From assembly GCA_001600175.1 (NCBI GenBank), contig BCJC01000002.1, positions 2,639,111 through 2,703,110 of the forward strand: a stretch of DNA of 64,000 bases, given 5' to 3'. Each line of letters opens with the position of its first letter. Within the stretch, counting starts at the first letter, position 1. Origin of the DNA: Erythrobasidium yunnanense (taxonomy: Eukaryota > Basidiomycota > Cystobasidiomycetes > Erythrobasidiales > Erythrobasidiaceae). Below are positions 1 through 11,041 of the stretch, piece after piece. A model generated the notes under the pieces. It did no database searches and had not been told where the DNA came from. It saw nothing but the letters and a program-made list of their open reading frames with translations. Both the position numbers and the translations under genes were made by a program.

Positions 1-596
1 GAGTGACCCCTAGTGTCAGCTGGAGAGAACGCCTCGGGCAGACTGGCGCAAAGAAGCAGGCTGTCTAGCCTCTTTTCAGTAGGACTTCTTCAGCCTCTCT
101 ACCACTCGCTATCCTATTTTACGCATCAACATACGACACTCTGCCCTCGCTTTCAGATACCAGCTCTCGGACCCATTCCTTCTCGAAGTAGTAGGAAGTC
201 ATCAGTACCATCTTCGTTGTGCTACAACCCGCTATCAATCTCACAGGATATCGTACCCTTCACAATTGTGCATCACGCCGTTTTCTCCCTTCAGTACATA
301 TCGTTACGTTCCTGTTTCGTCAATCCGTGTAGCTAGTCTCTCTTCGTCCCTAGACTCTGACTCTGTTGTTATGGAAGATCCGTATCTCCGCATGCCTCGG
401 CCATATTCTACGCGTCTGCAGGCAGCTGACATGAGATGGCAGAAAACCTTCGGCATGGAAAACTCGAGAGAGCGAAACGACAGTTAATATTGACAGAACC
501 CGAGATACTACAACACAAGCCCCAGTAGTACTACTTCTTGCTGCTATCTCTGGCGGTTTTTACTCTACCCTTTAGGAGAACTGCCGGGAGTTTATA
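1..596. other. Left-edge interval, no gene assigned
   Basis: No reading frame here has a recognisable domain or clear splice-linked extension. A plus-strand frame at 266-487 would give 73 residues (ends SRERNDS) and could be the last exon of a gene starting left of the window, but nothing confirms it. The right part holds the 3' flank of the TFIIS gene, which ends at 597 on the minus strand. Confidence 0.4.
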
Positions 597-2044
597 TTAG
601 CTCGCGGATCGTCTGCAAAGTACGTAGAAACTTACCCTCCAGTTGTTGCCGCACTCTAAACACCTTACGAAGGTCGTCATAGGCTAACAGACGAATCGGC
701 GTTAGTAGTAGACGAAGCTCTTCGACGAGAACGCTTACTTCGTCTGCACTTCTCGTCTGCATCTGATAATACGTTGTCCTCCTCTTCTTGCACTTTCCGC
801 ACTCAAACATATCCGTCTCGCTCTTCTTTGGCGCCGCAGCTTGTGCGTTGAACAGAGCTTCTCTTCCGAGCGCAGCCAGCTCAGCCTTCTTTTCAGCAGA
901 TGCCATATCTGCAGGAGACATCTTCCATAGATCCGAACTGTCGATCTCTCCTGATATAATAGATGCCCGAAGTTCGGGATTGTTCTTCTGCTTCAGATTT
1001 AGGTATAGAGAGCGCATTTTTGTACGATATTGAGAAGCGTCTGTGATATTGCGATATGTTGCTGCTTCAATTTCAGTCGCTCTGCTTAGGATAAGTTTGG
1101 ATTCTATAGCAAGTTCAGGTTAGATAGTGGTCCCTAATGCTGAGTACTGGACGTACCCGCTCCCGAGTCCATCGCTAACGAATCATATACAAGCTCCACG
1201 CATTTGTTTCTCGTCTTATCATCCGTGACTCTTGAGTCTATATTATCCGTCTTCGTAGTCCTTGGCTCGCCAGATATAGATGAAAGAGGTGGAGAGCCAG
1301 CAGGAGTCGGTTGAGAGGTCGAAGCTTTAGATGAACCAGCGTTTCCGTTCGTGGATATACTAGGCGTCGATGCTTTCGAGGTCAACGCTGGCTTGGAAGG
1401 TGCAGCGGCGGAAGCTGTAGCAGCTAGAGAGGGTGAAGGTGATGGCTTGGTGGATGGTAGAGGACCTGTACATGGACTTTCAGCTTGCATGCACGACAGC
1501 AACCCTCGGGCTAACGCACTTTGCGGTGATGCTGTATCTTTCGATTCGGACTTGCCTCGACCGCTGCCTACATCTTCTTTCCACTATGACACGTATCAAG
1601 AGAGTGAGAAAGAAGAATGTAGGACGAAAGAGCATGTCCGTCAGCACCCAGTACTTCATACTGGCCTGAATAGCCGGAGTGACTGACCTTCTTGACGAGC
1701 TCTTTGGCCAGACTTGCTATCTCAGAGTTCTCATTCTGTCTGAGCTTGCCAACAGTAAGGCCAATCTTGGTCTCCTGGTAGTTTGTGATGCCGGGAATAT
1801 TAGCATTTTCCAAACTTGCATGATATTCCGCTTGTATAGACCGACCCTAAGAAGCTCTTCTGTGGCCTTTACATCAGTCTTGAGTTGCAATAGGATGTTC
1901 TTGATCTCCTGTATGCCCAGCCGTCAGCGTCAACCTTTCTTCTCCTTCATCACGACTGCTTGATCACACCTCGGTCTTTCCAGCGCTCGTCGCGCCCGCC
2001 AGCGCCTTCTTGAGCGTCTGGACTTCTGCTGCGTGCCCGCTCAT
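597..2044 (-). CDS. DST1: Transcription elongation factor S-II (TFIIS)
   Basis: Nuclear factor that rescues backtracked RNA polymerase II by stimulating transcript cleavage. Six exons (1970-2044, 1846-1908, 1688-1774, 1157-1583, 739-1103, 597-683) total 1104 nt, 367 residues. Order: N-terminal LW/TFIIS-N domain (about 1-80; ELLRETKIGLTVGKLRQ), Ser/Thr/Pro linker, central domain (RNKCVELVYDSLAMDS, then RATEIEAATYRNI and YLNLKQKNNPELR), and the zinc ribbon with FECGKCKKRRTTYYQMQTRS, the invariant acidic pair ADE, then PMTTFVRCLECGNNW. The start gives MSGHAAEVQTLKKAL, a normal family N-terminus. The tail is odd: after NNWR the frame reads 12 more residues, whereas the family usually stops right after WKFC. 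A perfect-consensus 23-nt GT-AG segment at the same spot would give NNWRTIRELI instead. Identification is very secure; only the last residues are uncertain. Confidence 0.93.
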
Positions 2045-2198
2045 CTAGAGATACGCGAAATGTCCAGTCTAGGAAGATTGGCGAAAGGCAAGATACGTCG
2101 ACTTCGGAGCCTCTGAATGACCAGGCTTTATGCGAAGTGCTGTTACGATTCATGTGACGAAGAGGCTATGCTACATCACCCGCTTACTGCCCTGCACA

Positions 2199-3106
2199 TC
2201 AACAAGCAATCCCGAAATTCCATTCTCCGTTCTTGAAGCTCGACAACGCCCAATAAGAGTTACAAGCGTACACCTTCACTCTAAACATATTCAGTATATG
2301 CTCGACCAGAGACATGCTGCGTCAGTGACTCTATGCGGAAAAGCTAAGTCATCCACTCACACTCCTGGAACTTGTTCCTCACACCAGAGATGTCGATGCT
2401 GCTCCATTTCTTCAGCTCCCGTAGCATTGCTAAGGTTCGGACTGTATAGCTGTGATATGCTTGTCTCGCGGAGCTGCTAACGAAGCTGCGCGTGAAGTCG
2501 GATTTCTGTCTACATTCCACGTCATTCTCGTGCTTTCATCTCGTATGGTGCTTGCGTCGCCATCGCCATCTCTTAGCGGTGCCTCGGCCCCAGACTTTTT
2601 CATCGCTCGTCCTTCGTCAGCATAAACTCCGCTCTTCGTTCTTTGCCTGATCCCTTGTCTCGACTTGTCCAGCGCCGAGGTTGACGTCTGTGATGTATGC
2701 ACAGGGTTCACCTGACCTCGCAACTGATTGTCGAGTTCTCCATCTTCACCTTTCACCCTGGATGACTACGTCTAGCTCAGTAGACGATCGTGGTCTTCCT
2801 AAGCACCAGTCTAGGTGGTAGGCGCGGAGTCGGACTACGCAGGTCGGCGTCAGAGAAAGAGGGTGCACCGTCTTACTGATCAAAGTCTGAGGGAGCCGGA
2901 TAGAAAGAGCCGGGACTCGCAGGGCCGAAATCTTATGAATCACGAGCTACAGCAGGCTTTGGAATGCTGCCAGAGCCCGAGTATCGCTCCTGGGTGAGCT
3001 CGAAGAGAGTCAAGGGCTTATCATCGATGTGGATGAATATTTGAGCAACGATTTGAGCTGGCAGGACCACCTCTGGCGGCGCTGCCGCACCAGCAGAAGT
3101 TGACAT
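2199..3106 (-). CDS. Unidentified multi-exon gene
   Basis: A minus-strand start at 3104-3106 opens a frame (MSTSAGAAAPPEVVLPAQIV, then IFIHIDDKPLTLFELTQERY). Downstream are a charged low-complexity stretch (around 2430-2756, GAEAPLRDGDGDASTIRDES) and a well-formed C-terminal segment that follows a CTATACAG acceptor near 2440 (VRTLAMLRELKKWSSIDISG, then VRNKFQD). This joins, after a further intron, to SLVEHILNMFR and a stop at 2199-2201. I do not recognise the family and could not settle the middle exon borders. It lies in tandem with, and about 150 nt upstream of, the TFIIS start. Confidence 0.4.
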
Positions 3107-3349
3107 GTTAAGTGTAAGGGAAGAGGCGATAGGTAGATTATGAGATGATTAGACCAGAGGAGTCCAGAACAGGTCAGATGAACATCAAAGAGGAATTGGA
3201 TTTGACTGGAGATTGGATTGACTAGATTGGGTTGGAATGCCAGTCTTGCTATGCTGTCTCGCGTATACGTAGCTGGTGTCCCTTATGGAGTTTACAGCAT
3301 CTCCAAGCTGATCAGCTTCAACAGCTTTCTTTAGATATGCGTCTCCATG

Positions 3350-5830
3350 TCAGTCAGAAGTCAGAGAAGGGATTGCCGTCTTTGCTTCCTCGGCCTTGTT
3401 AGCAGCGTGAAAGAGATGTCGTTATCGTCCGAAGGGAGACCTGCTAAGGTAGGAGAGTATATCAAAAGTCGTCTGTGTAGGCCAACATATTCCTCACGGA
3501 AACCCATGCTTTCTTCAGGTCGAACTTCCGTGCGCTGACCAGCGGAGAGTAAAGCTGCTGCCCCCACGTGTCGGTCATCTGCTGTGGTGACAATTCCGAT
3601 TCCATCAGGGATGTGACTTCTGGGGCTCGACAGCAATCGTGCATAAGGGGGGTTGAAGGGCTTGAATACCATGGAAGGTTCCTCCGCATCGCCCACAACT
3701 CGACATCGCCGTAGCAGTCGCTAGTGTAGATCTGGCCGTGTGTCAGTCGTTTGCTAGATGGTTGAATAGACGGGCCAGAGAAATCATCATGTCTTGCTGT
3801 TTGGCGTGCATGAGACTGTCGAACGTTGTGTTTGCCAGCCCCTCTCCAGCAGCTGCCAACGCTTTGTCCATTTCGATGCCCTCAATCAATATGTGAAGAC
3901 CGACGAAAGCGTTCGCCATCCCGAGCAACACGAGGTTGTAGTGCCGGATTGACAATCACGCGCGCAGCGCTCCAGTGGTGACACATAGCCCACGGTTTCC
4001 CTTCGCCTTTGTAGGTGAAGACATCGCACTTGCCGAATGGAGACACCTCCTTGAGTCCCTTCTTCAATTTAGCATCGAAGTCAATGGGGTGCGTACGACT
4101 TGCCGGAAAGCGTGACAAGTGGTAAAACCGCAGATCAAGATGACAGACTTGTTCTTGATGACCGACAGGATACCACTTCGCTCTTCGATTAGAACGGGCG
4201 GAAACACATGGCTCGCCGGATTTCTGTGAGCGTGCCAATAGCTCCATGCCCAGTTGGATGTTTGGCCTTCGCTGGCCCAGGCATCTGCTATGTCCCCACG
4301 TGGCCGATCTTAGACGTGAGAGCTGCACCAGTCGTTTTACAGGAAATATCAATCCAGTGAAATCATTACGATCGTTGGCGCCTGAATCTTGGCGGTGCTT
4401 CCACAAGCCTGTGGCAATGTAGAAGGACCTGCGCTGGCAGATTGGAAAAAATCGGTGATCTTTGTGCCCGAAGCAGCTGGCTTAGGTCTTAATAGAAGGC
4501 CGCTCTTCGTGTACTTTGACTTGAAGGTATTGTCCTGGAGGCTCTTGTCTGAACCTGTGGTTCCATGAATCCAAACTCGTAGGATAAAGCGACCGGTCTT
4601 CCACCTGGGAATGCTGCCTATGTCCACGTCACGCTTGAGCGTAAGAGCCATGGTCCTTGAACGGTGAGCCAGCTCTAAACAAGACTTCATCAGCATTCGC
4701 CTGTTCTCGTCGCACTAAGTCACGCACCCGGATGAAGTGAACTCCTTGCCATCTTCTTTGACAAGACGGTGGACGAGCATGTATTCGTCCTTTGCCTGCG
4801 GGTAGAATATCTGCGGGAGAGCATAGATATCTCCAAGCTTGACCCAGTCTTTCTTGGTTTTGATCCTGACGCGATCCGCTCTGAAGATCATTTTGCTGAT
4901 CTTGGCTGTTTGCTTCTTCGTAGGTTGGGGAAATAGACCCTCTTGGTCTGGCTCGCCGAAAACCTGACGCCAGGTTGCATCTCGTGGGTCGATTCCAAGA
5001 CCGGCTGGAGCATGTTGTCAGGAGACAATGGCGGTCGCCTTCTTTGTTAACTTGAGCTATCTGAAGGATTGCTGAGCGACTGCAGCACTGCTGGCCGGAA
5101 CATTCATTCGCTTGAGGTGTTCCAGGGCTGGCAGGTCGAGGCGAAAGTGTCAAGCTCGCATCAAGGTTGCCTTGAGTTCGAATGCTTTGCCTTTTCCTCT
5201 GGATAGCGGCGTGGCAGAGCCGCTTGCCAACTTGTGAAGTCGGCTTTGCGACGTTGTCCAGGAGTCAGAGGCTTTCGGGGCGATGAAGCCCCCCTGCATC
5301 CGAATCACACATCAACTATGTTGGGCGTAAAGCAACATCCTACAATGTGTAGAAGGCTTGATCGCTGAGATTTGCGAGATTATTGGGAACGAAGCCCGAG
5401 ATTGGAGCCAGTCCGCAATGGAAACCGACTATCTCCAGAGTATCAATGCCCTTGAGTAGAGATAATAGAAGTGCAGGTAGTCCTGCCTGTACTCATTGAC
5501 TGTCCAATGTACACTGGCGTACAAGAAGGTCTTGAAGTCGACTTGCAGACTAGATGCCTGAATAATAATTGATCAAATTGTTGCATGATAGGATCTTCTT
5601 CCTTGAGGGGATCACCGCCCGTGCGGTCGCGAGGATAGGTCTGATGTGCGGTGTCCATTATTGAGATGGATGGATGATACATACCAAGCTCTCTTAGCTT
5701 GCGGCTGGTGAAAGATTGATCGGCTTTCTGAAAGAATAGGTCCTTCGGGGTCCTCCGTCGGTTTCCGATTTCCAAAAAGCTCGATCGCCACGCGCAGCTG
5801 AGACTAATGGGACGCCACGGCTGTATCATC
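3350..5830 (-). CDS. Unresolved multi-exon locus with a PIP-box-like motif
   Basis: Several minus-strand segments look protein-coding but switch frame often, so this is either one intron-rich gene or two. From 5' to 3': RTPKDLFFQKADQSFTSRKL near 5720; VDFKTFLYASVHWTVNEYRQ then DYLHFYYLY near 5500; LEIVGFHCGLAPISGFVPNN near 5400; LDLPALEHLKRMNV near 5110; MIFRADRVRIKTKKDWVKLG then DIYALPQIFYPQAKDEYMLV near 4850; GTKITDFFQSASAGPS near 4450, which resembles a PCNA-interacting (PIP) box but has Gly for the leading Gln; and EVSPFGKCDVFTYKGEGKPW near 4020. I cannot name the family. A chromatin or replication protein is only a guess from the PIP-like motif. Confidence 0.35.
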
Positions 5831-6558
5831 TGCAGCGGTCGGACCTTGGAGGTCGGAATACAAGAGCCCTCGGGCGGTCACGCATCGACTGTCTCTGCAG
5901 CATGTACCAGCGACAGCCATACTGAGCTGAGATTCGTCTGAGTTGACCGATTTGAGTTATAACTTGGAAGTCATATAAGTGTTTTATGAAAGAGTGTAAA
6001 TGTATGAATCAGTATATGAGCACACCCATGAAAGATACTAGATGGAACAAGAGAGGATGATAATCAAAATTAGTGTGAGATGAAGAGGAAAGGAAGGAGA
6101 AGGAGAGCATTGTCAGGCTTTTATAGCTGCGACGTGATCTTCCAAAGCTATACTTCCACGGAAGTTGACACGAAAGCAGTGATTCTTCCACTTCCATGAC
6201 AGCGGAAGAAATGCTGCAGACTAAGACATCAGCGTTATGCAGCAGAACAGGATCGTATAGAAGTGTAGAGATGTTGAAGATCATGCAGAAGGCTCGCTGT
6301 CGGTCTCGGGCAGGGTCTATGGATTCTTGAAGTCGCCTTCGGATCCGCATCATCGCGGCGCCGTTCTGCAACACCGATAGCTTGACAATCCATAGTATCT
6401 GAAGTAAAAGACGAGCAGCAGGTGCTTCCAGCGGTGCATCGGTGATAAATGTCGACCCAGAATAGACGGATGACCAAGCGCTTTCGAACGTTTATATAGG
6501 AGCTTCTTCCCGACTTCTTCGCTTCTTCTCATAACAAACACTCCGTAGAATCATAATC
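5831..6558. other. Intergenic interval, divergent promoter region
   Basis: Lies between the 5' end of the minus-strand unresolved locus and the 5' end of the Rossmann-protein gene. Open frames here are short and lack any domain. Nothing else was recognised. Confidence 0.4.
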
Positions 6559-7568
6559 ATGAAGGTCCTTGTCTTTGGCGCAACTGGCTTCATTGGGCAT
6601 GAGTGCGTCGTCTTCTCCGCTCGCCGTCATCTCTGGAAAGCTGACGTTCTTCCGACAATGACAGCGCTGCTCTGGCATTAGTGCGAGCTGGTCATGAAGT
6701 CTACGGCGTCACACGGTCTGCAGAGTCAGCCAAGAAGCTCGAGTTGGCAGAAATCACACCGCGAGTCGCAGATCCATCCGATGCAAGTAGCTGGCGCCAT
6801 CTCGTTGGCGAAGTCGACGCTGTCATCGATGCTGTTGGAGGAGATGACATCGCTACTGTCGGTCATCTGATCCTTGACACTGTTCTGGAAGAAGCAAAGA
6901 AAGCCCGTCCTCATGGTCCTCCGCTTTCCTACATTTACTGCTCAGGCACTTGGGTACATGGCGATGATAAGGTGGAAGCCATCTCTGATAGAAGCCCAAT
7001 CACAAAGCCTATGAAGGCGACAAGCTGGCGTATCGAGATCGAGAACAAGGCCACATCGAACTACAGCAAGAGCTTCACAGGAAATGTTATACGACCTTCC
7101 ATTCTGTACGGAGGAAGTGGCTCATTGACTGCCATGCTCTTTGCGAGCGCGAAGGCGGGAACTATCGAATGGTATGGCAGCAATGAGCAACGCGTTCCTA
7201 CGATCCATCAGGCAGATTTGGGCGAGGCATTCAGGCTCGTCACTGAAAAAGCCTACGCGATTCCGGGTATCATCTTCGATGTTTCGAATGACCACCCTGA
7301 GAGCATGGCGGAGATCATGCATCAGCTCCAGGCTGTGAGTGGGGCAAAAGATATCAAATACAAGGAGCCTGAAAATGGTGAGTAGGTAACTACGATACAA
7401 ACACATAGTCTGATAAATTGCCTTGCAGAGTTCCATCGCGCTCTGGCTTCCAGCGCGAATCTGCGACCAACATTGGCTAGAAGCTTACTGGACTGGGCAC
7501 CTCGACGACTCCCGCTTGCTCAGGGTATGAAGGTATACTATCATGCGTGGCTTGCATCCACAGCCTAG
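6559..7568 (+). CDS. NAD(P)-binding Rossmann-fold protein (atypical SDR / epimerase-like)
   Basis: Three exons (6559-6602, 6665-7377, 7429-7568) total 897 nt, 298 residues. The N-terminus MKVLVFGATGFIGHD carries the GxTGxIG dinucleotide-binding signature of atypical (extended) short-chain dehydrogenases, followed by AALALVRAGHEVYGVTRSAE. A mid-protein YIYCSGTWVHGDD segment and NVIRPSILYGGSGS match the part of these proteins that lines the cofactor and substrate site; the usual YxxxK is not obvious. Closest in plan to fungal NAD-dependent epimerase/dehydratase-like or NmrA-like proteins of unknown substrate. No targeting signal, so probably cytosolic. Both introns are canonical and the start is the first Met of the Rossmann motif. 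Confidence 0.85.
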
Positions 7569-7869
7569 TCTGCGCCGTCGACTCTGCTGCCTGTGAAGAC
7601 GTGTTTGTACGATTGAAAACATTGCGAGTATTCGACATGTAGCATCCCTAGCACACTTGCAATGCATTCATATGATCGTGAGATGATACTATCGGACGCT
7701 TGCGATTCTTGCGGTACCACTGCTTTGCTTTGCATTTTCGTGCCTGAGGCCTCTTTCTGCTCGTCCAACCTCCCATCGACCTTTACAGCGACTAACCCTG
7801 AATTCAAGGGTCCCTTCAACACTTCTATAACACTCCCTTGCACAACACCTTAAGCACACCCTTTACACG
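7569..7869. promoter_or_regulatory. Beta-tubulin 5' flank
   Basis: This 301-nt interval separates the Rossmann-protein stop from the beta-tubulin start. It is pyrimidine-rich near the start (cttgcacaacacct), typical of fungal leaders. No specific factor site is claimed. Confidence 0.35.
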
Positions 7870-10124
7870 ATGAGAGAGGTGAGTAGGGGAGACTTGACCT
7901 CGCTGCCCAAAAGGAACTGGGCGACGAAAGACAGCGCTGAACACTGCGAAAAACGCGTTTGAAACATCGCAGATTGTGCATTTGTCAGTAGCAACAACGT
8001 CCATCTCTACGCTCGCGCTCGCTGCATCGTCGTATCTGCCTGCTCGCTGGAACCTGGCCTGGCTCGCTTTGTTGACGGGCGCCAGCTTTTGCAGGCAGAG
8101 AATGGCGCAGGAGCAGCGTAGAGATGACAAGAAGTAGTGTACAGTATACTGACATTGATGCTATCTGTTCTCTGCGGCTGCTTCGTACTCTAGGCAAACC
8201 GGTGAGCACAGAGTCCTTCTTTTTCTGAGCTACTCGCTCGCATAAACGGTCAACAATACTGACGCAGACCTCTCTTTACAGGGTATGCATAGCAAATACA
8301 CTTTAGCAATCCATTCAAGCCCCAAGTTACTGACTTTACACGTCCTTGTGTTTTCCCACCCAATTCTCGAAACTGCCCTCGTTCGGTCGACCTCAAATCC
8401 ACTCGAATTGGTCCATAATATCTGCCAACGACATCGTATAATCAAATCACAGGCAATGCGGTAACCAAATCGGTTCCAAGTTCTGGGAATAAGTCGCGTT
8501 TTCCACTTGGTCGAGAGTGACGTCCAGCTGATTCGCAGCTTGTGTTCTCCCGTTATGCACGGTCATCTCAGACGAGCATGGTATCTCTCCCGATGGTACA
8601 TACAAGGGAAACAATGCAGATGCTCAGCTCGACAAGATCTCGGTCTACTACAACGAGGCTGCAAATGCGAAATACGTGCCCAGAGCAGTTCTGGTCGATC
8701 TAGAGCCAGGTACCATGGACTCTACGCGTGCTGGTCCTTTCGGCGCGCTCTTCAGGCCCGATAAGTGAGTTCCGCTTGCGAATCTGTCGCGCTGACTATG
8801 GCTGATTCGCATTTCGCGCAGCTTCGTCTTCGGTCAATCCGGTGCAGGAAGTGAGTGTATAAGCATACGAACTATACGTAAGCAGCACTGACCGAACACC
8901 TCGCAGACAACTGGGCGAAAGGTCACTACACCGAAGGTGCCGAGTTGGTAGACAGCGTTCTCGATGTCGTCCGCAAAGAGGCCGAAGGATGCGACTGCCT
9001 GCAAGGTTTCCAGATCACACACTCCCTCGGTGGTGGTACCGGTGCCGGTATGGGAACGCTCTTGATCTCCAAGGTGAGGCGCATCGAAGCAATGTACCCG
9101 GAGACCAATGCTAATTTGTTGGCCTGCAGATCCGTGAAGAGTTCCCAGACAGAATGATGGCTACCTTCTCCGTCATCCCTTCACCAAAGGTTTCCGACAC
9201 AGTCGTCGAGCCATACAACGCTACTCTGTCTATTCACCAGTTGGTCGAGAACTCCGACGAGACCTTCTGTATCGATAACGAAGCGCTATACGACATCTGC
9301 TTCCGCACGCTCAAGCTTACATCGCCATCGTACGGTGACCTGAACCACCTGGTCTCTATCGTCATGAGCGGTATCACGACCTGCCTGCGATTCCCTGGTC
9401 AGCTCAACTCTGATCTCCGAAAACTCGCTGTCAACATGGTTCCCTTCCCTCGTCTCCACTTCTTCCTCATCGGATTCGCCCCTCTCACTGCTAGAGCTTC
9501 ATCGCAGTACAGAGCTGTCACCGTTCCTGAGCTCACTCAGCAGATGTTTGACGCAAAGAACATGATGGCTGCTTCGGATCCTCGTCATGGACGATACTTG
9601 ACTGTCGCTGCCTACTTCAGAGGAAAGTGCAGCATGAAGGAGATTGAGGAGAACATGTTGGCTGTTCAGAGCAAGAATGCTTCGTACTTTGTTGGTGGGT
9701 GCTCTTCACTCTCATTCAGTCAAACCTTTCGCTGACACTCTGCTTCAGAGTGGATCCCCAACAATGTGCAGCTCGCACAATGTGACATTCCTCCTCGGGG
9801 AATGAAGATGGCCGTGACCTTCATTGGAAACTCTACAGCCATTCAAGACATCTTCAAGCGAGTCAGCGAGCAGTTTACTGCAATGTTCAGGCGAAAGGCC
9901 TTCTTGCACTGGTACGGTCAAAGCGTGTTTCTCTTTGGTACTTGAGCTGAATCACGATTTCTGCACTTTACAGGTACACCGGAGAGGGAATGGACGAAAT
10001 GGAATTCACAGAAGCCGAGAGTAACTTGCAAGATCTGCTCAGCGAGTACGCGCAGTACCAGGAAGCCGGAATCGATGAGGAGCCCGAGGGCGAGTACGAG
10101 GAGGAGCTTGCACCAGAGGAGTAG
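7870..10124 (+). CDS. TUB2: Beta-tubulin
   Basis: Microtubule subunit, 447 residues from eleven exons: 7870-7878, 7973-7983, 8194-8201, 8282 (one base), 8453-8488, 8561-8764, 8822-8850, 8907-9073, 9130-9694, 9749-9911, 9974-10124 (1344 nt). The sequence shows MREIVHLQTGQC, the GTP-binding [10 protein letters not shown] loop, CDIPPRG and an acidic C-terminal tail ending EEELAPEE. The first ten codons are spread over five exons; codon 10 (GGG) is assembled from three. The intron between exons 5 and 6 begins ATAAGT and ends GCAC (AT-AC). All other introns are GT-AG. Residues 167 (F), 198 (E) and 200 (F) are the ones associated in fungi with benzimidazole sensitivity. Identity is certain; the 5' micro-exon model is inferred from protein conservation. 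Confidence 0.97.
8282..8282 (+). other. TUB2: Candidate single-nucleotide exon of beta-tubulin
   Basis: The base G at 8282 is flanked by a good acceptor (ctctctttacag, ending 8281) and a good donor (gtatgc, from 8283). Including it gives ACC GGG CAA TGC (T-G-Q-C), the invariant residues 9-12. Without it, the 8-nt exon 8194-8201 and the exon starting at 8453 join out of phase. No alternative GT-AG pairing nearby restores the frame. Confidence 0.75.
8489..8560 (+). other. TUB2: AT-AC intron in beta-tubulin
   Basis: This 72-nt intron starts ATAAGT and ends TATGCAC. Removing it joins TGG GA with G GTC ATC, giving the conserved W-E-V-I-S-D. Reading through meets an in-frame TAA directly after the Glu codon, and no GT-AG pair here keeps the conserved residues. 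The ATAAGT donor resembles a U2-type site with G1 changed to A rather than the U12-type ATATCC. Confidence 0.75.
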
Positions 10125-10635
10125 ACGCGTTTGCCGTTCGCAAGAAAGCTTAATGGTCTCTTTCTGTAGATTCTGACATAGAGGATCCCCAGCTTATACA
10201 CTCTTAATCGCCCTCCTTTTCTTCACTGCAAAACTGTCCTCTCCTATTCACATCAGTCTTCAGCTGCGTTGTTCTGCTCTTCTATCACCTTCTCTATTCT
10301 ACATCTGTGTTTTCCAATCTGAAATAAGGGTTATACTGATCTGGCGCGATGAAACGATCTGCGCGATGAATGACTGACCTATCCCCTTTCGCTATAGTAG
10401 CGGGAAGACTGCATGGGTGCTCGCCTGCATTATCAATTCATGACTGAGCGCTGACAATTAGCAGAAGCACCGAGCATCAGAACGGTTCGGAATCTCTTTC
10501 TTCGGGAAAACAACGAGACGCGATAGACATGCTGCGTCAATGCTACTCATCTGCCTGCCAATCACCTTTGCCCTAGCGATAAAAAGGAACCTCTGCAGCT
10601 GAGGGACAAGGAAGGAACCCAAGAGAGGCAAAAAG
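10125..10635. other. Intergenic, beta-tubulin 3' flank
   Basis: Pyrimidine-rich 3' untranslated sequence follows the beta-tubulin stop. No coding or RNA feature was recognised before the tRNA. Confidence 0.4.
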
Positions 10636-10707
10636 CTCTTCGTCTGGGAATTGAACCCAGATCACCCGCGTGACAAGCGGGTATACTGACCATTATACGA
10701 ACGAAGA
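10636..10707 (-). tRNA. tRNA-Asp (GTC)
   Basis: Read on the minus strand, a 7-bp acceptor stem (TCTTCGT / ACGAAGA, discriminator G) flanks a D arm containing AATGGTCAG. The anticodon stem is CCCGC/GCGGG around the loop TTGTCAC (anticodon GTC), and the T arm is CTGGG TTCAATT CCCAG. All four arms pair well and there is no intron. The TTC in the T loop and AATGGT in the D loop match the internal B and A boxes for Pol III. Confidence 0.95.
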
Positions 10708-11041
10708 ATGCGAGAGGCGATGAAGCAAAGTTGCTGTTCTTACAAATATATACTACACAAAAAGCCGCTTCCACAGCGCCTACGGCTCTTTGCATGAACA
10801 GGATCGTTATCGCGAGTTCGCTTTGATTGTTGCTCGACAGGAAGCCGCTTCTGTTCAGTAACGGCAGTGGCACTAGTTGTATTTCTCTTGATACTAGAAA
10901 TGTAGCGTACGATGTCGCGAAGAATGCCCTTGTTTGCGTGCTTTCTGACAGTTTGGATCTGAACAACACGCCTGACATCCATGCTCGAGATTCGCAAGAA
11001 CCATGAACGCTCCTTGATCCTACCTGCATCACCGTGACAAG
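10708..11041. other. Short intergenic interval
   Basis: Between tRNA-Asp and the 5-phosphatase start. No feature recognised; long minus-strand frames here have no domain and run antisense to the phosphatase gene. Confidence 0.35.

Noticed and set aside
1922-1947. 26-nt GT-AG segment after an inner ATG (MKEKK) in TFIIS
   Set aside because: The start at 2042-2044 with a 61-nt intron gives the family N-terminus MSGHAAEVQTLKKAL and needs no unusual intron.
8194-8453. Acceptor GT...CA or donor TG alternatives to avoid the 1-nt exon
   Set aside because: They would need non-canonical borders (CA acceptor or TG donor), while the lone G at 8282 has strong canonical borders on both sides.
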